Shown: positions 36,248-44,886 of the stretch, piece by piece | Layout: every line of letters starts with the position of its first letter | Position numbering within the stretch: the first letter of the stretch is position 1 | From: an uncultured Mycoplasmatota bacterium | GTDB taxonomy: Bacteria; Bacillota_I; Bacilli_A; RF39; UBA660 | Reading direction: 5' to 3' | Length of the DNA stretch: 46,665 bases | NCBI GenBank assembly: GCA_946497955.1 | Contig: CAMMMH010000001.1 | Location: 69,147 to 115,811, forward strand | Position numbers and translations under genes: made by a program | Notes under the pieces: model-generated | Database searches by the model: none | What the model saw: only the letters and a program-made list of their open reading frames with translations | What the model was told of the DNA's origin: nothing

Positions 36248-37840
36248 CTAATCAATATTTTTAGATGGAGTCAATGTTTTAATTAACATCTTCTCTTGAT
36301 ATTTCTTTATATTTCTTTCCATAGTTGAATTTAAATTATCAATATAATTCTTATCAAGTAAATAAGCAATATCACTTTGATAAAAGTTTTCTTCCATGCA
36401 AGAAGTAAAACCGTCAAAACCTGCTAAGACGACATTTTTAACATTGGCACGACTCAAAATATTCAAGCATACTAATAAAGCTGAATCAGAAACTCCATCA
36501 AGTTTAGACAATGAATTTCTATAATCAAAAATAAGAGTGTTTTCATTATCTTCAATACTAATATTAGAAGTAATCATTTTAATATCATCAGGAGTTAAAT
36601 CATCACAAGATTCCTGATATCTTTTTCTATTACTATAAAACACTGCATTATGTTTATGTAGATTAGGATTATTAATAGTAATAACGAAACAATTAGAATT
36701 ATCTATATAATTATCCAACTGTTCTTGATAAGTTATAATACTCTTACCAGGGCCAATCAAAATAACTTCTTTTTCTTTAATCATATAAGATAACTTTTCA
36801 TAAGAAACATCATCTAAATATGTATGATCATTATAAATTTGATATAATTCCTCAATATAAGCAGAATCATATTCTGTCTTTTTCTGTTCACTAATCATCT
36901 GAACAACTTTATGAATATCACTGCTATTAAGCATTCTCTTATTTAATAAATATAAGATATATGATGGATGGCAAGCATAGATAGCAGATAAATAATATGG
37001 TAAAGAATAACCCCAAGGATTTTCGCTTTTAATTTTTTCTAAAATATTATCTGAAGCTTCTAATAATGGTGATAATGAATAGTTTTTTCCTTCTTTTTCA
37101 TTTAAATAATTTGCAATAAGCTCAGTAGGTAAATTACCAGCCCCTCTTCCCATTCCATAAATAGAACTATCAATAACTATATTTCTATCTTCAGAGGTAT
37201 TTTCTATAAAAGCAAGAGCATTTGCAAAAGCCATTTGTAAATTATTATGCACATGAAATGCTAACTTAGTTTCAGCCTTTAAATTTTCATCAAATAACTT
37301 TGATAAATAAATAACATCTTGTGGAGTCATTTGCCCAAAAGTATCTACAATTGCTAATCCTTCTAAATCAAGTTCTTCATTACAAATACGAATCATTTCT
37401 CTAATCTCTTCTTCAGTATAACCCAATATAACTGTAGGTTGTAAAAACAAACGATACCCTTTTCTTCTAATTTCCTTAGCATATTCAATTGCCTTTGGTA
37501 AACTTTTCTTATGAAAAGACATTCTTAATATATTATCACTATTACTGCATAAAGGTAAATTCTCAATATTATATTTTTCCCCTAATAACATTAATGTATA
37601 TTGATTTTCCTCAGTATTAGCAATTAAATTCTGTTCTTCTAACTCTTCCATTCTTCGATATTCAGTTCTATCAACAGAGTATTCTTCTTTAGTATCCATT
37701 AAATAACCACATTCTATTAACTCAATCTTTGCCTCTTCTAGATACTTTATTAATTGTTTAATATTGTCATAACCAAACTCATTATTATTGACATAGCCAC
37801 CATCCCTTAAAGTACAATCTAATATCTCTATTTTTCTCAT
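36248..37840 (-). CDS. DRE-TIM aldolase/lyase fused to a C-terminal domain of unknown function
   Basis: Residues 6-~285 are an HMGL-like (DRE-TIM) metalloenzyme resembling 4-hydroxy-2-oxovalerate aldolase. LDCTLRDGGYV supplies the catalytic Arg and metal Asp, AFHVHNNLQMAFANALA the two metal His, and IYGMGRGAGNLPTELIANYL the C-terminal motif. Such enzymes make or break bonds next to pyruvate. Residues ~360-535 are a separate Rossmann-like module (EVILIGPGKSIITYQEQLDN...CFVITINNPNL...VFYSNRKRYQE), resembling the DUF115/MptE-like fold; its job is unknown. The frame opens at GTG 37855, but GGGAG lies before the ATG at 37840. Adjacent to the CMP-ulosonate synthetase, it may build that acid from pyruvate and a sugar aldehyde (inference). 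Confidence 0.75.
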   Translation of the reverse strand: MRKIEILDCTLRDGGYVNNNEFGYDNIKQLIKYLEEAKIELIECGYLMDTKEEYSVDRTEYRRMEELEEQNLIANTEENQYTLMLLGEKYNIENLPLCSNSDNILRMSFHKKSLPKAIEYAKEIRRKGYRLFLQPTVILGYTEEEIREMIRICNEELDLEGLAIVDTFGQMTPQDVIYLSKLFDENLKAETKLAFHVHNNLQMAFANALAFIENTSEDRNIVIDSSIYGMGRGAGNLPTELIANYLNEKEGKNYSLSPLLEASDNILEKIKSENPWGYSLPYYLSAIYACHPSYILYLLNKRMLNSSDIHKVVQMISEQKKTEYDSAYIEELYQIYNDHTYLDDVSYEKLSYMIKEKEVILIGPGKSIITYQEQLDNYIDNSNCFVITINNPNLHKHNAVFYSNRKRYQESCDDLTPDDIKMITSNISIEDNENTLIFDYRNSLSKLDGVSDSALLVCLNILSRANVKNVVLAGFDGFTSCMEENFYQSDIAYLLDKNYIDNLNSTMERNIKKYQEKMLIKTLTPSKNID

Positions 37841-37860
37841 TTTAAACTCCCTCACTACTT

Positions 37861-40098
37861 TTAATAATAAAATATATTTAAATCAACACTACCTGTAATA
37901 CCAGGGAGACTACCAGAAGAAGTATATTGCCATCCTCTATGTGGTAAAGTATATCCACAATCTCCGTTAGTATAGTGTGCTATCCAATCAACCATACTTC
38001 TTGTATTATCATTAAATCTTGTCATTGCATAATTTAAATAAGTATAAACTTTAGCATCATAACCTGCTGCTTTAAGACGATTAATATAATTATAAACCAT
38101 TCCTTCATAAGCTTCTTTAGATATATCATCAGAACTTTCATTTTGACTTGGAATACTATAACTCTCAATATCATAATAAATTGGATAATCTGGACTAACA
38201 TTATATCTATTAAGCATTTGAATAGTAGCATTAGCTTCAAAAATAGCTTCAGCAGGATTATGAGCATAACTATATAAATAAACACCATAAGGAATATTTA
38301 AACGTTTTACATTACTTAAATATTCAGAAAATTTTACATCTTCATAACCATTATAACCAATTCTTAAAATAACTCCATCAATTTCTCCAGAATTCCACAA
38401 AGTATCCCAATCAATATCTCCTTGATGATAAGATACATCAGCTAATCTTTTAAAGTTCTGTTCACGTAAAACTCCATATTGATTAAAGCGATACCAAACA
38501 CCATAGATTTTTTGAACTCCAGTTGCCATACTACCATCATAATTGTAATAATATGTATTACCATTTATAGTTTGAAAACCAGTTTGAATAACACCGTTTT
38601 CATCAAATCTATAAACACGACCATCAATTGTTTGAATACCTGTTTGAATGATACCTTCTTGATTAGTATAATATATATTTCCTGTTAATGAATGTACCCA
38701 ACCAATTTGAATTTTTCCAGAAAGCTCCCCTAAAAAATATCTTTGACCATCTATTGGAGTAATACCTTTCAATATTTTTCCATCTTGATCAGTATAATAA
38801 CGATCTCCCGTTAAGGCAGAGGTTACAAAACCTACTTGAACTTTTCCTGTATACTCTCCTAAGAAGTAATCTTCCCCATCTATTTCTGTAATCCCATATT
38901 GTTTTACACCCAAAATATAATAATAGCGGTCTAATCCTACATCATAAAATCCTTCAATTAAACTTCCATCTTCTAAAGTATTATAAGTATTTCCATCATA
39001 CTCAAATTCACCTTTATAAATTTTTCCATCTCCATCTGCATAATAATACTTATAATTTAAACTTGATAGAACAAATCCAGTCTGAATTTTTCCTGTATAC
39101 TCTCCTAAGAAGTAATCTTCTCCATCTATTTCTGTAATACCTTTCAATATTTTTCCATTTTGATCAGTATAATACCTATCTCCCGTTAACGAAGAAGTTA
39201 CAAAACCTACTTGAACTTTTCCTGTATACTCTCCTAAGAAGTAATCTTCCCCATCTATTTCTGTAATCCCATATTGTTTTACACCCAAAATATAATAATA
39301 GCGGTCTAATCCTACATCATAAAATCCTTCAATTAAACTTCCATCTTCTAAAGTATTATAAGTATTTCCATCATACTCAAATTCACCTTTATAAATTTTT
39401 CCATCTCCATCTGCATAATAATACTTATAATTTAAACTTGATAGAACAAATCCAGTCTGAATTTTTCCTGTATACTCTCCTAAGAAGTAATCTTCTCCAT
39501 CTATTTCTGTAATACCTTTCAATATTTTTCCATTTTGATCAGTATAATACCTATCTCCCGTTAACGAAGAAGTTACAAAACCTACTTGAACTTTTCCTGT
39601 ATACTCTCCTAAGAAGTAATCTTCTCCATCTATTGATGTAATACCTTTAACTAATTTACCATCAGAATCAAAATAATAAGTCGCTCCATCGATAAAGACA
39701 AATCCCTTTTGTATTTTTCCATCCTGATTAGTATAATACACATCTCCTGTTAATGAAGAAGTTACAAAACCTACTTGAACTTTTCCTGTATACTCTCCTA
39801 AAAAGTAATCTTCCCCATCTATTGATGTAATACCTTTCAATATTTTTCCATTTTGATCAGTATAATACATGTCTCCCGTTAATGAAGAAGTTACAAAACC
39901 TATTTGAACTTTTCCTGTATACTCTCCTAAGAAATAATCTTCTCCTTCAATTTCTGTAATACCTTTTTGTATTATTCCGTCCTTATAATAATAAAGTGAT
40001 CCATCTTCTTCAAAAAAACCAGTTTTACCTAAAGCATTAACATTTAAAAACACCAAACTAATTGCAAGTAAAGCAATAAAAAATATCTTTTTTTTCAT
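37861..40098 (-). CDS. Secreted GH25 lysozyme with choline-binding-like (cell-wall-binding) repeats
   Basis: Signal peptide (MKKKIFFIALLAISLVFLNVNA). Then about 500 residues of aromatic/Gly repeats of the CW_binding_1 type (YYYKDGIIQKGITEIEGEDY, TSSLTGDMYYTDQNGKILKG and variants) that hold the protein to wall polymers. From ~535 comes a GH25 muramidase domain: LADVSYHQGDIDWDTLW, ILRIGYNG, GVYLYSYAHNPAEAIFEA and IYYDIESY, with catalytic Asp and Glu, ending in the family's DLNIFYY. A TATAAT box lies at 40119-40124, and AGGAGG precedes the ATG. Its 375-bp internal duplication is described separately. Placement inside the glycan cluster suggests it remodels peptidoglycan or binds the new polymer. 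Confidence 0.88.
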   Translation of the reverse strand: MKKKIFFIALLAISLVFLNVNALGKTGFFEEDGSLYYYKDGIIQKGITEIEGEDYFLGEYTGKVQIGFVTSSLTGDMYYTDQNGKILKGITSIDGEDYFLGEYTGKVQVGFVTSSLTGDVYYTNQDGKIQKGFVFIDGATYYFDSDGKLVKGITSIDGEDYFLGEYTGKVQVGFVTSSLTGDRYYTDQNGKILKGITEIDGEDYFLGEYTGKIQTGFVLSSLNYKYYYADGDGKIYKGEFEYDGNTYNTLEDGSLIEGFYDVGLDRYYYILGVKQYGITEIDGEDYFLGEYTGKVQVGFVTSSLTGDRYYTDQNGKILKGITEIDGEDYFLGEYTGKIQTGFVLSSLNYKYYYADGDGKIYKGEFEYDGNTYNTLEDGSLIEGFYDVGLDRYYYILGVKQYGITEIDGEDYFLGEYTGKVQVGFVTSALTGDRYYTDQDGKILKGITPIDGQRYFLGELSGKIQIGWVHSLTGNIYYTNQEGIIQTGIQTIDGRVYRFDENGVIQTGFQTINGNTYYYNYDGSMATGVQKIYGVWYRFNQYGVLREQNFKRLADVSYHQGDIDWDTLWNSGEIDGVILRIGYNGYEDVKFSEYLSNVKRLNIPYGVYLYSYAHNPAEAIFEANATIQMLNRYNVSPDYPIYYDIESYSIPSQNESSDDISKEAYEGMVYNYINRLKAAGYDAKVYTYLNYAMTRFNDNTRSMVDWIAHYTNGDCGYTLPHRGWQYTSSGSLPGITGSVDLNIFYY
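38822..39571 (-). repeat. Two adjacent, apparently identical 375-bp units within the lysozyme gene
   Basis: Reading + strand, the sequence from 38822 recurs at 39197 with no difference I could find, and the same phase begins again at 39572 before diverging. Each unit codes for 125 residues (GITEIDGEDY through LGVKQY). The exact identity implies recent duplication or gene conversion and gives a site for length variation without frameshift. Confidence 0.85.
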
Positions 40099-40186
40099 AT
40101 CTTCCTCCTATAAATTAGATTATATCGTATTTATAATAAAAAATAAAGACAGTAAATCATTCTAAATATTTAACAAAACTACTAAT

Positions 40187-41299
40187 TTAAGCTTCTTTCC
40201 TTTTTAACTTTTTAACCAAAAAGCCAATTAATTCTACAACTTTTTTTCTAAACAACTCAATAATAATAGAACAAACAAATATTATGCAAGCTACTACAAA
40301 AATTTGTAATATTATCTCAAAAGGAGAATGTTTATCTACTAAAAAAGGAAATAGTTTATATATATAAGGTTTTAACAATTCAGACTCATGAATTAGATAC
40401 ACTCCAATCATTAAGGTAGATAAATTATTTATAAATTTATTCTTAAAAGAGAAAGTACTAAAAAATAAGAAATATGCACAACTTTGTATAACAATAAGTG
40501 GAAAATCATAAGCAGCAGGATGCGTCTGAAAAATCGCTCCAATTTCAAATAAAATAGAACCTGGAATAGCAAAACTACAAATATATTTACCAAGATATAA
40601 AATAGTAAGTGAACCAAAAGCACAACCAAAAAATATTAATACCATTAACAATCTAAAATGTTTAATACTCATATTTTTAAAATGATAAGACTGTTTAAGT
40701 GGATACTTTCTAAAATAAGCCCCTATAAAATATAAAGTAATAAAATGATAAAGCGAAAATCCAAATGAAGTATTAAAAAATCCTTGATTAGTTAAATATG
40801 GTAAAAAGCAATTAATAAAAACTAAAGTTAATACTAATTTTTTTAATTCACCCTGACTAGAACGTTCAATAAACTTATTAAAAAACGGTGATAATATATA
40901 CAATAAAATGTAATAATGAATAAACCAATGTTCATGCTCTAATGGCAGTATAAAAACATTATTAAGAATTTCTAAATTAGTTAAAGTAGTTAATGATAAT
41001 GCCAACACAATAATAACAGCTACTATTCTATAAAACCATGATGTTGCAATTAAATTTAAAACTTTTTTTAAATGGAATTTCGAAGTAGATTGAAAATATC
41101 CTGTGACTAAAACAAAAGAGTTAACATGAACAACTAAAACTGATTTAATAATATCTAAAAATAAAGTAAGTGTATTATTCGCTTGACTTAAGCCAACTCC
41201 ACTTATAATAACATGCCACATTACTATCATAAACATAGAGATTATACGCATTAATTCAAAGTTTGATTGTCTTATTTTTAAATTTAGAGTTTTTTCCAT
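40187..41299 (-). CDS. Acyltransferase 3 family membrane protein (O-acetyltransferase-like)
   Basis: About 10 membrane segments. The N-terminus RQSNFELMRIISMFMIVMWHVI carries the conserved Arg and His of the family, and the loop EHEHWFIHYYILLYILSPFF continues the signature. Such proteins acetylate (or otherwise acylate) sugars of surface glycans. C-terminal end is Lys-rich (KKLKRKE). The first ATG at 41314 is followed five codons later by another at 41299 preceded by GGGGGAT and AGGA; I use the second but either is possible. It lies between the lysozyme gene and rfbB within the polysaccharide region. Confidence 0.8.
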   Translation of the reverse strand: MEKTLNLKIRQSNFELMRIISMFMIVMWHVIISGVGLSQANNTLTLFLDIIKSVLVVHVNSFVLVTGYFQSTSKFHLKKVLNLIATSWFYRIVAVIIVLALSLTTLTNLEILNNVFILPLEHEHWFIHYYILLYILSPFFNKFIERSSQGELKKLVLTLVFINCFLPYLTNQGFFNTSFGFSLYHFITLYFIGAYFRKYPLKQSYHFKNMSIKHFRLLMVLIFFGCAFGSLTILYLGKYICSFAIPGSILFEIGAIFQTHPAAYDFPLIVIQSCAYFLFFSTFSFKNKFINNLSTLMIGVYLIHESELLKPYIYKLFPFLVDKHSPFEIILQIFVVACIIFVCSIIIELFRKKVVELIGFLVKKLKRKEA

Positions 41300-41353
41300 T
41301 TTCCTATCCCCCATCTATAATAGAAATATATCATAAACTACTAAAAAAAAGCA

Positions 41354-41382
41354 ATAAAAAACTTGACAAAACTAGCCAAGTT
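41354..41382 (-). terminator. Terminator overlapping the rfbB stop codon
   Basis: AACTTGGC and GTCAAGTT pair (one G-U) around seven bases and are followed by TTTTTTA on the minus strand. The first arm starts within the last codon and stop. Confidence 0.8.
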
Positions 41383-42385
41383 AATTTTTATAAGCTTCCT
41401 TATATTTACCACTTTTAATATTATTAATCCAATCTTGATTATTTAAATACCAATCTATTGTTTCTCTAATACCATCTTCAAAAGTATAAGTACGCGTCCA
41501 ACCTAGTTCTTTTTCTATTTTACTTGAATCAATAGCATATCTTAAATCATGACCTTTTCTATCTTCTACAAAAGTAATTAAGTCTTCACTCTTACCCATT
41601 TGTTTTAATATAGTCTTAACTATATCAATATTATGTCTTTCAGCGTGTCCTCCTAAATTATATACTTCTCCTACTTTGCCTTCTCTAACTATTAAGTCAA
41701 CACCAACATTATGATCATGAACATGAATCCAATCTCTTACATTCTCGCCCGTTCCATAAACAGGAACTTTCTCATCATTTAATGCTTTCATAATAGTAAG
41801 AGGTATTAACTTCTCTGGAAACTGATAAGGACCATAATTATTAGAGCATCTACTAATAGTAACAGGAAGTCCATAAGTACGATAATAAGCCATAACAAGT
41901 AAATCAGCACTAGCTTTACTAGTAGAATATGGACTAGATGTATGAAGAGGAGTCTCTTCCGTAAATAATAAATCAGGTCTATCTAAAGGAAGATCTCCAT
42001 ATACTTCATCAGTTGATATTTGATGATATCTTTTAACATTATATTTAATTGATGCATCCATCAACACTTCAGTACCAATAATGTTAGTAGTTAAAAATAT
42101 TTCAGGATTCTTAATAGAATTATCAACATGAGACTCTGCTGCAAAATTAATTACAACATCAAACTTTTCATCACTAAACAGTTTATCAATAAAATCCCTA
42201 TTAGTAATATCTCCTTTTACAAATTTATAATTATCTTTTCCCTCTAAATCTTTAATATTATTATAATTACCTGCATAAGTAAGAGCATCTAAACAAACAA
42301 AATAGTCATCTTTATATTTATCAGTAACATAATGTAAGTAATTGCTACCAATAAAACCCGCTCCTCCTGTAATTAAAAACTTCAT
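41381..42385 (-). CDS. rfbB: dTDP-glucose 4,6-dehydratase
   Basis: Second step of dTDP-L-rhamnose synthesis, making dTDP-4-keto-6-deoxyglucose using bound NAD. GGAGFIGSNYLHYV binds NAD. YHQISTDEVYGDLPLD and TSSPYSTSKASADLLVMAYYRTYGLP give the catalytic Asp-Glu and Tyr-Lys. RCSNNYGPYQFPEKLIPL and RDWIHVHDH are the standard motifs; 334 residues is normal. AAGGTG precedes the start by about seven bases. The gene has its own promoter and terminator, so it can be expressed separately from the rfbDCA trio 22 kb away. Confidence 0.95.
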   Translation of the reverse strand: MKFLITGGAGFIGSNYLHYVTDKYKDDYFVCLDALTYAGNYNNIKDLEGKDNYKFVKGDITNRDFIDKLFSDEKFDVVINFAAESHVDNSIKNPEIFLTTNIIGTEVLMDASIKYNVKRYHQISTDEVYGDLPLDRPDLLFTEETPLHTSSPYSTSKASADLLVMAYYRTYGLPVTISRCSNNYGPYQFPEKLIPLTIMKALNDEKVPVYGTGENVRDWIHVHDHNVGVDLIVREGKVGEVYNLGGHAERHNIDIVKTILKQMGKSEDLITFVEDRKGHDLRYAIDSSKIEKELGWTRTYTFEDGIRETIDWYLNNQDWINNIKSGKYKEAYKN

Positions 42386-42405
42386 ATAATCACCTTCCTA
42401 AAACA

Positions 42406-42434
42406 ATTTTATCAAATATTCTAAATTGACACAA
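42406..42434 (-). promoter_or_regulatory. Candidate promoter of rfbB
   Basis: TTGTGT, 17 bases, TAAAAT on the minus strand, ending about 20 bases before the rfbB start codon. The -35 match is weak. Confidence 0.4.
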
Positions 42435-42470
42435 TATATCTAATAATTAAAATTATCTAATAAATCAACT

Positions 42471-42548
42471 TTTCGTTCATTTTCGTTCATTTTTGCCATC
42501 CTTTTTCCTTATTTATTAATGTTTTTCGTTCATTTTCGTTCATTTTTG
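42471..42548 (-). repeat. Two copies of a 25-bp repeat around the glycosyltransferase stop
   Basis: CAAAAATGAACGAAAATGAACGAAA (minus strand, itself two near-identical halves) occurs at 42524-42548 inside the coding end and at 42471-42495 across and beyond the stop, 53 bases apart. It encodes or duplicates the terminal residues KMNENERK. Confidence 0.75.
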
Positions 42549-43479
42549 ACTTTTTTTCAGTTTCTCTAATTATATAAATAGGCCTACCTTTAACTTCTGT
42601 ATATGTTTTAGAAATATAAGCTCCACTTATTCCTGTACAAAATAATTGAATTCCACTTAAGAAAAACATAATACAAACTAAAGATGGCCACCCTGCTACA
42701 GGATCTCCAAATATTAAAGTCCTAATAATAATAAAGATAATAGAAATTAATGATATTAAACAAAATAATACTCCAACAATTACTGCAATTGTTAAAGGAA
42801 CAGTAGAGTACCCTATAATTGCATCGACTGCATAAGTAAATAATTTAAAAATATTCCATTTACTTTTCCCTGCTACCCTTTTTGGGACTTCATAAGATAA
42901 CCATTTAGTTTTAAAGCCAACAAAACTAAATATGCCTTTACTATAACGATTATACTCTTTTAATTCTAGTATTGCATTTACCATTTGTCTTGTCATTAAT
43001 CTAAAATCTCTAGCCCCGGGTACCATTTCTACTTTAGATAACTTAGATATTAATTTATAATAACATCTTGTTAAAAATCTTCTAAAGATACCATATTCTT
43101 TATGAGTATCTGTCTTAAGTCCTACACAATCAACATCCTCTGTTGTAATAATTTTATACATTTTCTCTATAAATTCAGGTGAATCTTGTAAATCAGCATC
43201 AAGTAAAGTTACATAGTCTCCCGTACAATACTCAAGCCCTGCATAAATAGCCGCTTCTTTACCAAAATTTCTTGAAAAAGAAATATATCTAACATTACTA
43301 TCAATTTCTCTATATTCTTTAATAATATTAAGAGTTCTATCCCTACTACCATCATCTACAAAGATAAGTTCAAAAGAAACATTACTCATCTTTTTAATTA
43401 CTTTATTAATTTCTTTATAAAATAAAGGTACTGCTTCTTCTTCGTTGAAACATGGTACAATAACTGATATCTTATCCAT
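42487..43479 (-). CDS. Polyprenyl-phosphate glycosyltransferase (GT2, GtrB/DPM-like)
   Basis: VIVPCFNEEEAVPLFYKEI, IFVDDGSRDRT, SFSRNFGKEAAIYAGLEY, DADLQDSPEFI (DxD) and VPGARDFRLMTRQMVNAI identify the undecaprenyl-phosphate sugar transferase group. Two C-terminal membrane helices are followed by GAYISKTYTEVKGRPIYI. The charged tail after that (KKSKMNENERKTLINKEKGWQK) is partly repeat-encoded. It is upstream-coupled to the GtrA-like gene (10 bases), the classic transferase-flippase pair that supplies lipid-linked glucose or a similar sugar for side-chain addition. Confidence 0.88.
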   Translation of the reverse strand: MDKISVIVPCFNEEEAVPLFYKEINKVIKKMSNVSFELIFVDDGSRDRTLNIIKEYREIDSNVRYISFSRNFGKEAAIYAGLEYCTGDYVTLLDADLQDSPEFIEKMYKIITTEDVDCVGLKTDTHKEYGIFRRFLTRCYYKLISKLSKVEMVPGARDFRLMTRQMVNAILELKEYNRYSKGIFSFVGFKTKWLSYEVPKRVAGKSKWNIFKLFTYAVDAIIGYSTVPLTIAVIVGVLFCLISLISIIFIIIRTLIFGDPVAGWPSLVCIMFFLSGIQLFCTGISGAYISKTYTEVKGRPIYIIRETEKKSKMNENERKTLINKEKGWQK

Positions 43480-43488
43480 AATATTCCT

Positions 43489-43941
43489 CTATTCTAAAAA
43501 TATTTTTCTAGTCACAAAGTTAAATATCATAACTATAACTGTTGCAATTACTTTAGCAAGTAAATAATAAATACTTAAGAAATCTACTGTTATCCACATA
43601 ATTATATTATTTAGTATTAACCCTATAACACTAAATATAATAAATATCACAAATTGTTTTTTAGCATTTTTTTCTTTATTAACATCAAATACCCATTTAA
43701 CACTTGCAATATAATTATATATAACAGAAATACAAAATGATAATGTATTAGAAACAAGCACAGGAAAATGACAAAATTCTCTAAATACATAAAGAAAAAC
43801 AAAGTCAATAATTGTTGCAATACCACCAACAATAGCAAATTTAAATATTTGAATTAATAATTTTCTTGTTTTAGGCTTAAACTTTAAATGTAAAATACCA
43901 CATACTTTATCAAATAACCATTCTAATTTATCTTTTTTCAT
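43489..43941 (-). CDS. gtrA: GtrA-like membrane protein (putative polyprenyl-phosphate-sugar flippase)
   Basis: 150 residues with four membrane segments. IQIFKFAIVGGIATIIDFVFLY near the N-terminus, FCISVIYNYIASVKWVFD in the middle and VIVMIFNFVTRKIFLE at the end are the GtrA family signature. It should move the sugar lipid made by the adjacent GT2 enzyme across the membrane. The start is an ATG shortly after AAGGAG. Confidence 0.9.
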   Translation of the reverse strand: MKKDKLEWLFDKVCGILHLKFKPKTRKLLIQIFKFAIVGGIATIIDFVFLYVFREFCHFPVLVSNTLSFCISVIYNYIASVKWVFDVNKEKNAKKQFVIFIIFSVIGLILNNIIMWITVDFLSIYYLLAKVIATVIVMIFNFVTRKIFLE

Positions 43942-43983
43942 ACTTTTCTCCTTAACAACTATAGTATAACACGAATTATATAA

Positions 43984-44796
43984 CTAGTCTAAATATTTCT
44001 TAATCTCCTCAGTAATAACTTCATATCCCCTACTATTAGGATGTAAGCCATCATCAGTAAACTCTTCATTAAAGTTGCCATCATCATCAAGTAATTTATC
44101 ATACATATTAATATATGTATAATTATTATCATCACAATATTTTTCTATTTTTTCATTTATATCCATAATATCATCATTATTTCTAACATCAACCATATCT
44201 TCATCTAAATCATCATTAACAGGATAAACACTCTCAACATAAATTTCTGCTTGTGGTTCATTACTATTAATTTCATTAATTATTCTTTCAATATTAGAAA
44301 CAATATCATCTACACTAACATCATGAATTAAATCATTAGTACCAATCAATAGAAACACTTTAGATGGATTATAATTGTATACTCTCCCTTTCATATCATT
44401 CAATATGTCTTCAGTGGTATTTCCTGAAATACCACTATTTACAACAGGTAATCCTTCATAATATTTATCTAAATCATAAAAATCAGTAATTGAATCTCCT
44501 AAAAATAAGTAATTAGTATATTCATCCTTTAAACTTTCTATCTCTTTTTCATAATCTTTTTTATTCTCTTCAATAGTTGTATTTAGACTATCAACTGATG
44601 AATCTAAATTATTAACTCTTAACAAAAAAAAGGCATTAACAAACAAACTAATTACTAAAACAATTAAAATAAGTTTATTATTACTTTTTTTATGACTATC
44701 TTTAACTGAATTATTTTTATAATAAATTCTTTTATTTTTTTCAAGTCTGGTAGTATACTTTTTCTTTTTTGCTTTTTTACTCGTAGTCTTACTCAT
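43984..44796 (-). CDS. Membrane-anchored SGNH/GDSL hydrolase
   Basis: A Lys-rich cytoplasmic N-terminus, one membrane anchor (LILIVLVISLFVNAFFLL) and a short coiled segment, then an SGNH esterase domain. LFLGDSITDFY (catalytic Ser), NSGISGNTTEDIL (Gly), LLIGTNDLIH (Asn) and DDGLHPNSRGYEVI (Asp/His) are all in place. It probably removes or transfers acetyl groups on the surface glycan or peptidoglycan. The frame reaches back to 44835, but GGGG seven bases before the ATG at 44796 (MSKTTSK) marks the start. Confidence 0.85.
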   Translation of the reverse strand: MSKTTSKKAKKKKYTTRLEKNKRIYYKNNSVKDSHKKSNNKLILIVLVISLFVNAFFLLRVNNLDSSVDSLNTTIEENKKDYEKEIESLKDEYTNYLFLGDSITDFYDLDKYYEGLPVVNSGISGNTTEDILNDMKGRVYNYNPSKVFLLIGTNDLIHDVSVDDIVSNIERIINEINSNEPQAEIYVESVYPVNDDLDEDMVDVRNNDDIMDINEKIEKYCDDNNYTYINMYDKLLDDDGNFNEEFTDDGLHPNSRGYEVITEEIKKYLD

Positions 44797-44854
44797 AACA
44801 CTTCCCCTTTTCATGTCAATAAAAGTATACCACAAATATTAATAGTTTAATATT

Positions 44855-44886
44855 AAAAGAAAAAGACTTGACATTATTTGCCAAGT
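44855..44886 (-). terminator. Terminator overlapping the toxin stop codon
   Basis: ACTTGGC and GTCAAGT pair around seven bases, followed by CTTTTTC on the minus strand. The first arm is the last toxin codons, as at rfbB. Confidence 0.75.

Noticed and set aside
39930-40098. Lysozyme gene as a phage endolysin
   Set aside because: It has a signal peptide and a long wall-binding repeat arm, and lies among glycan genes with no holin or phage structural genes nearby.
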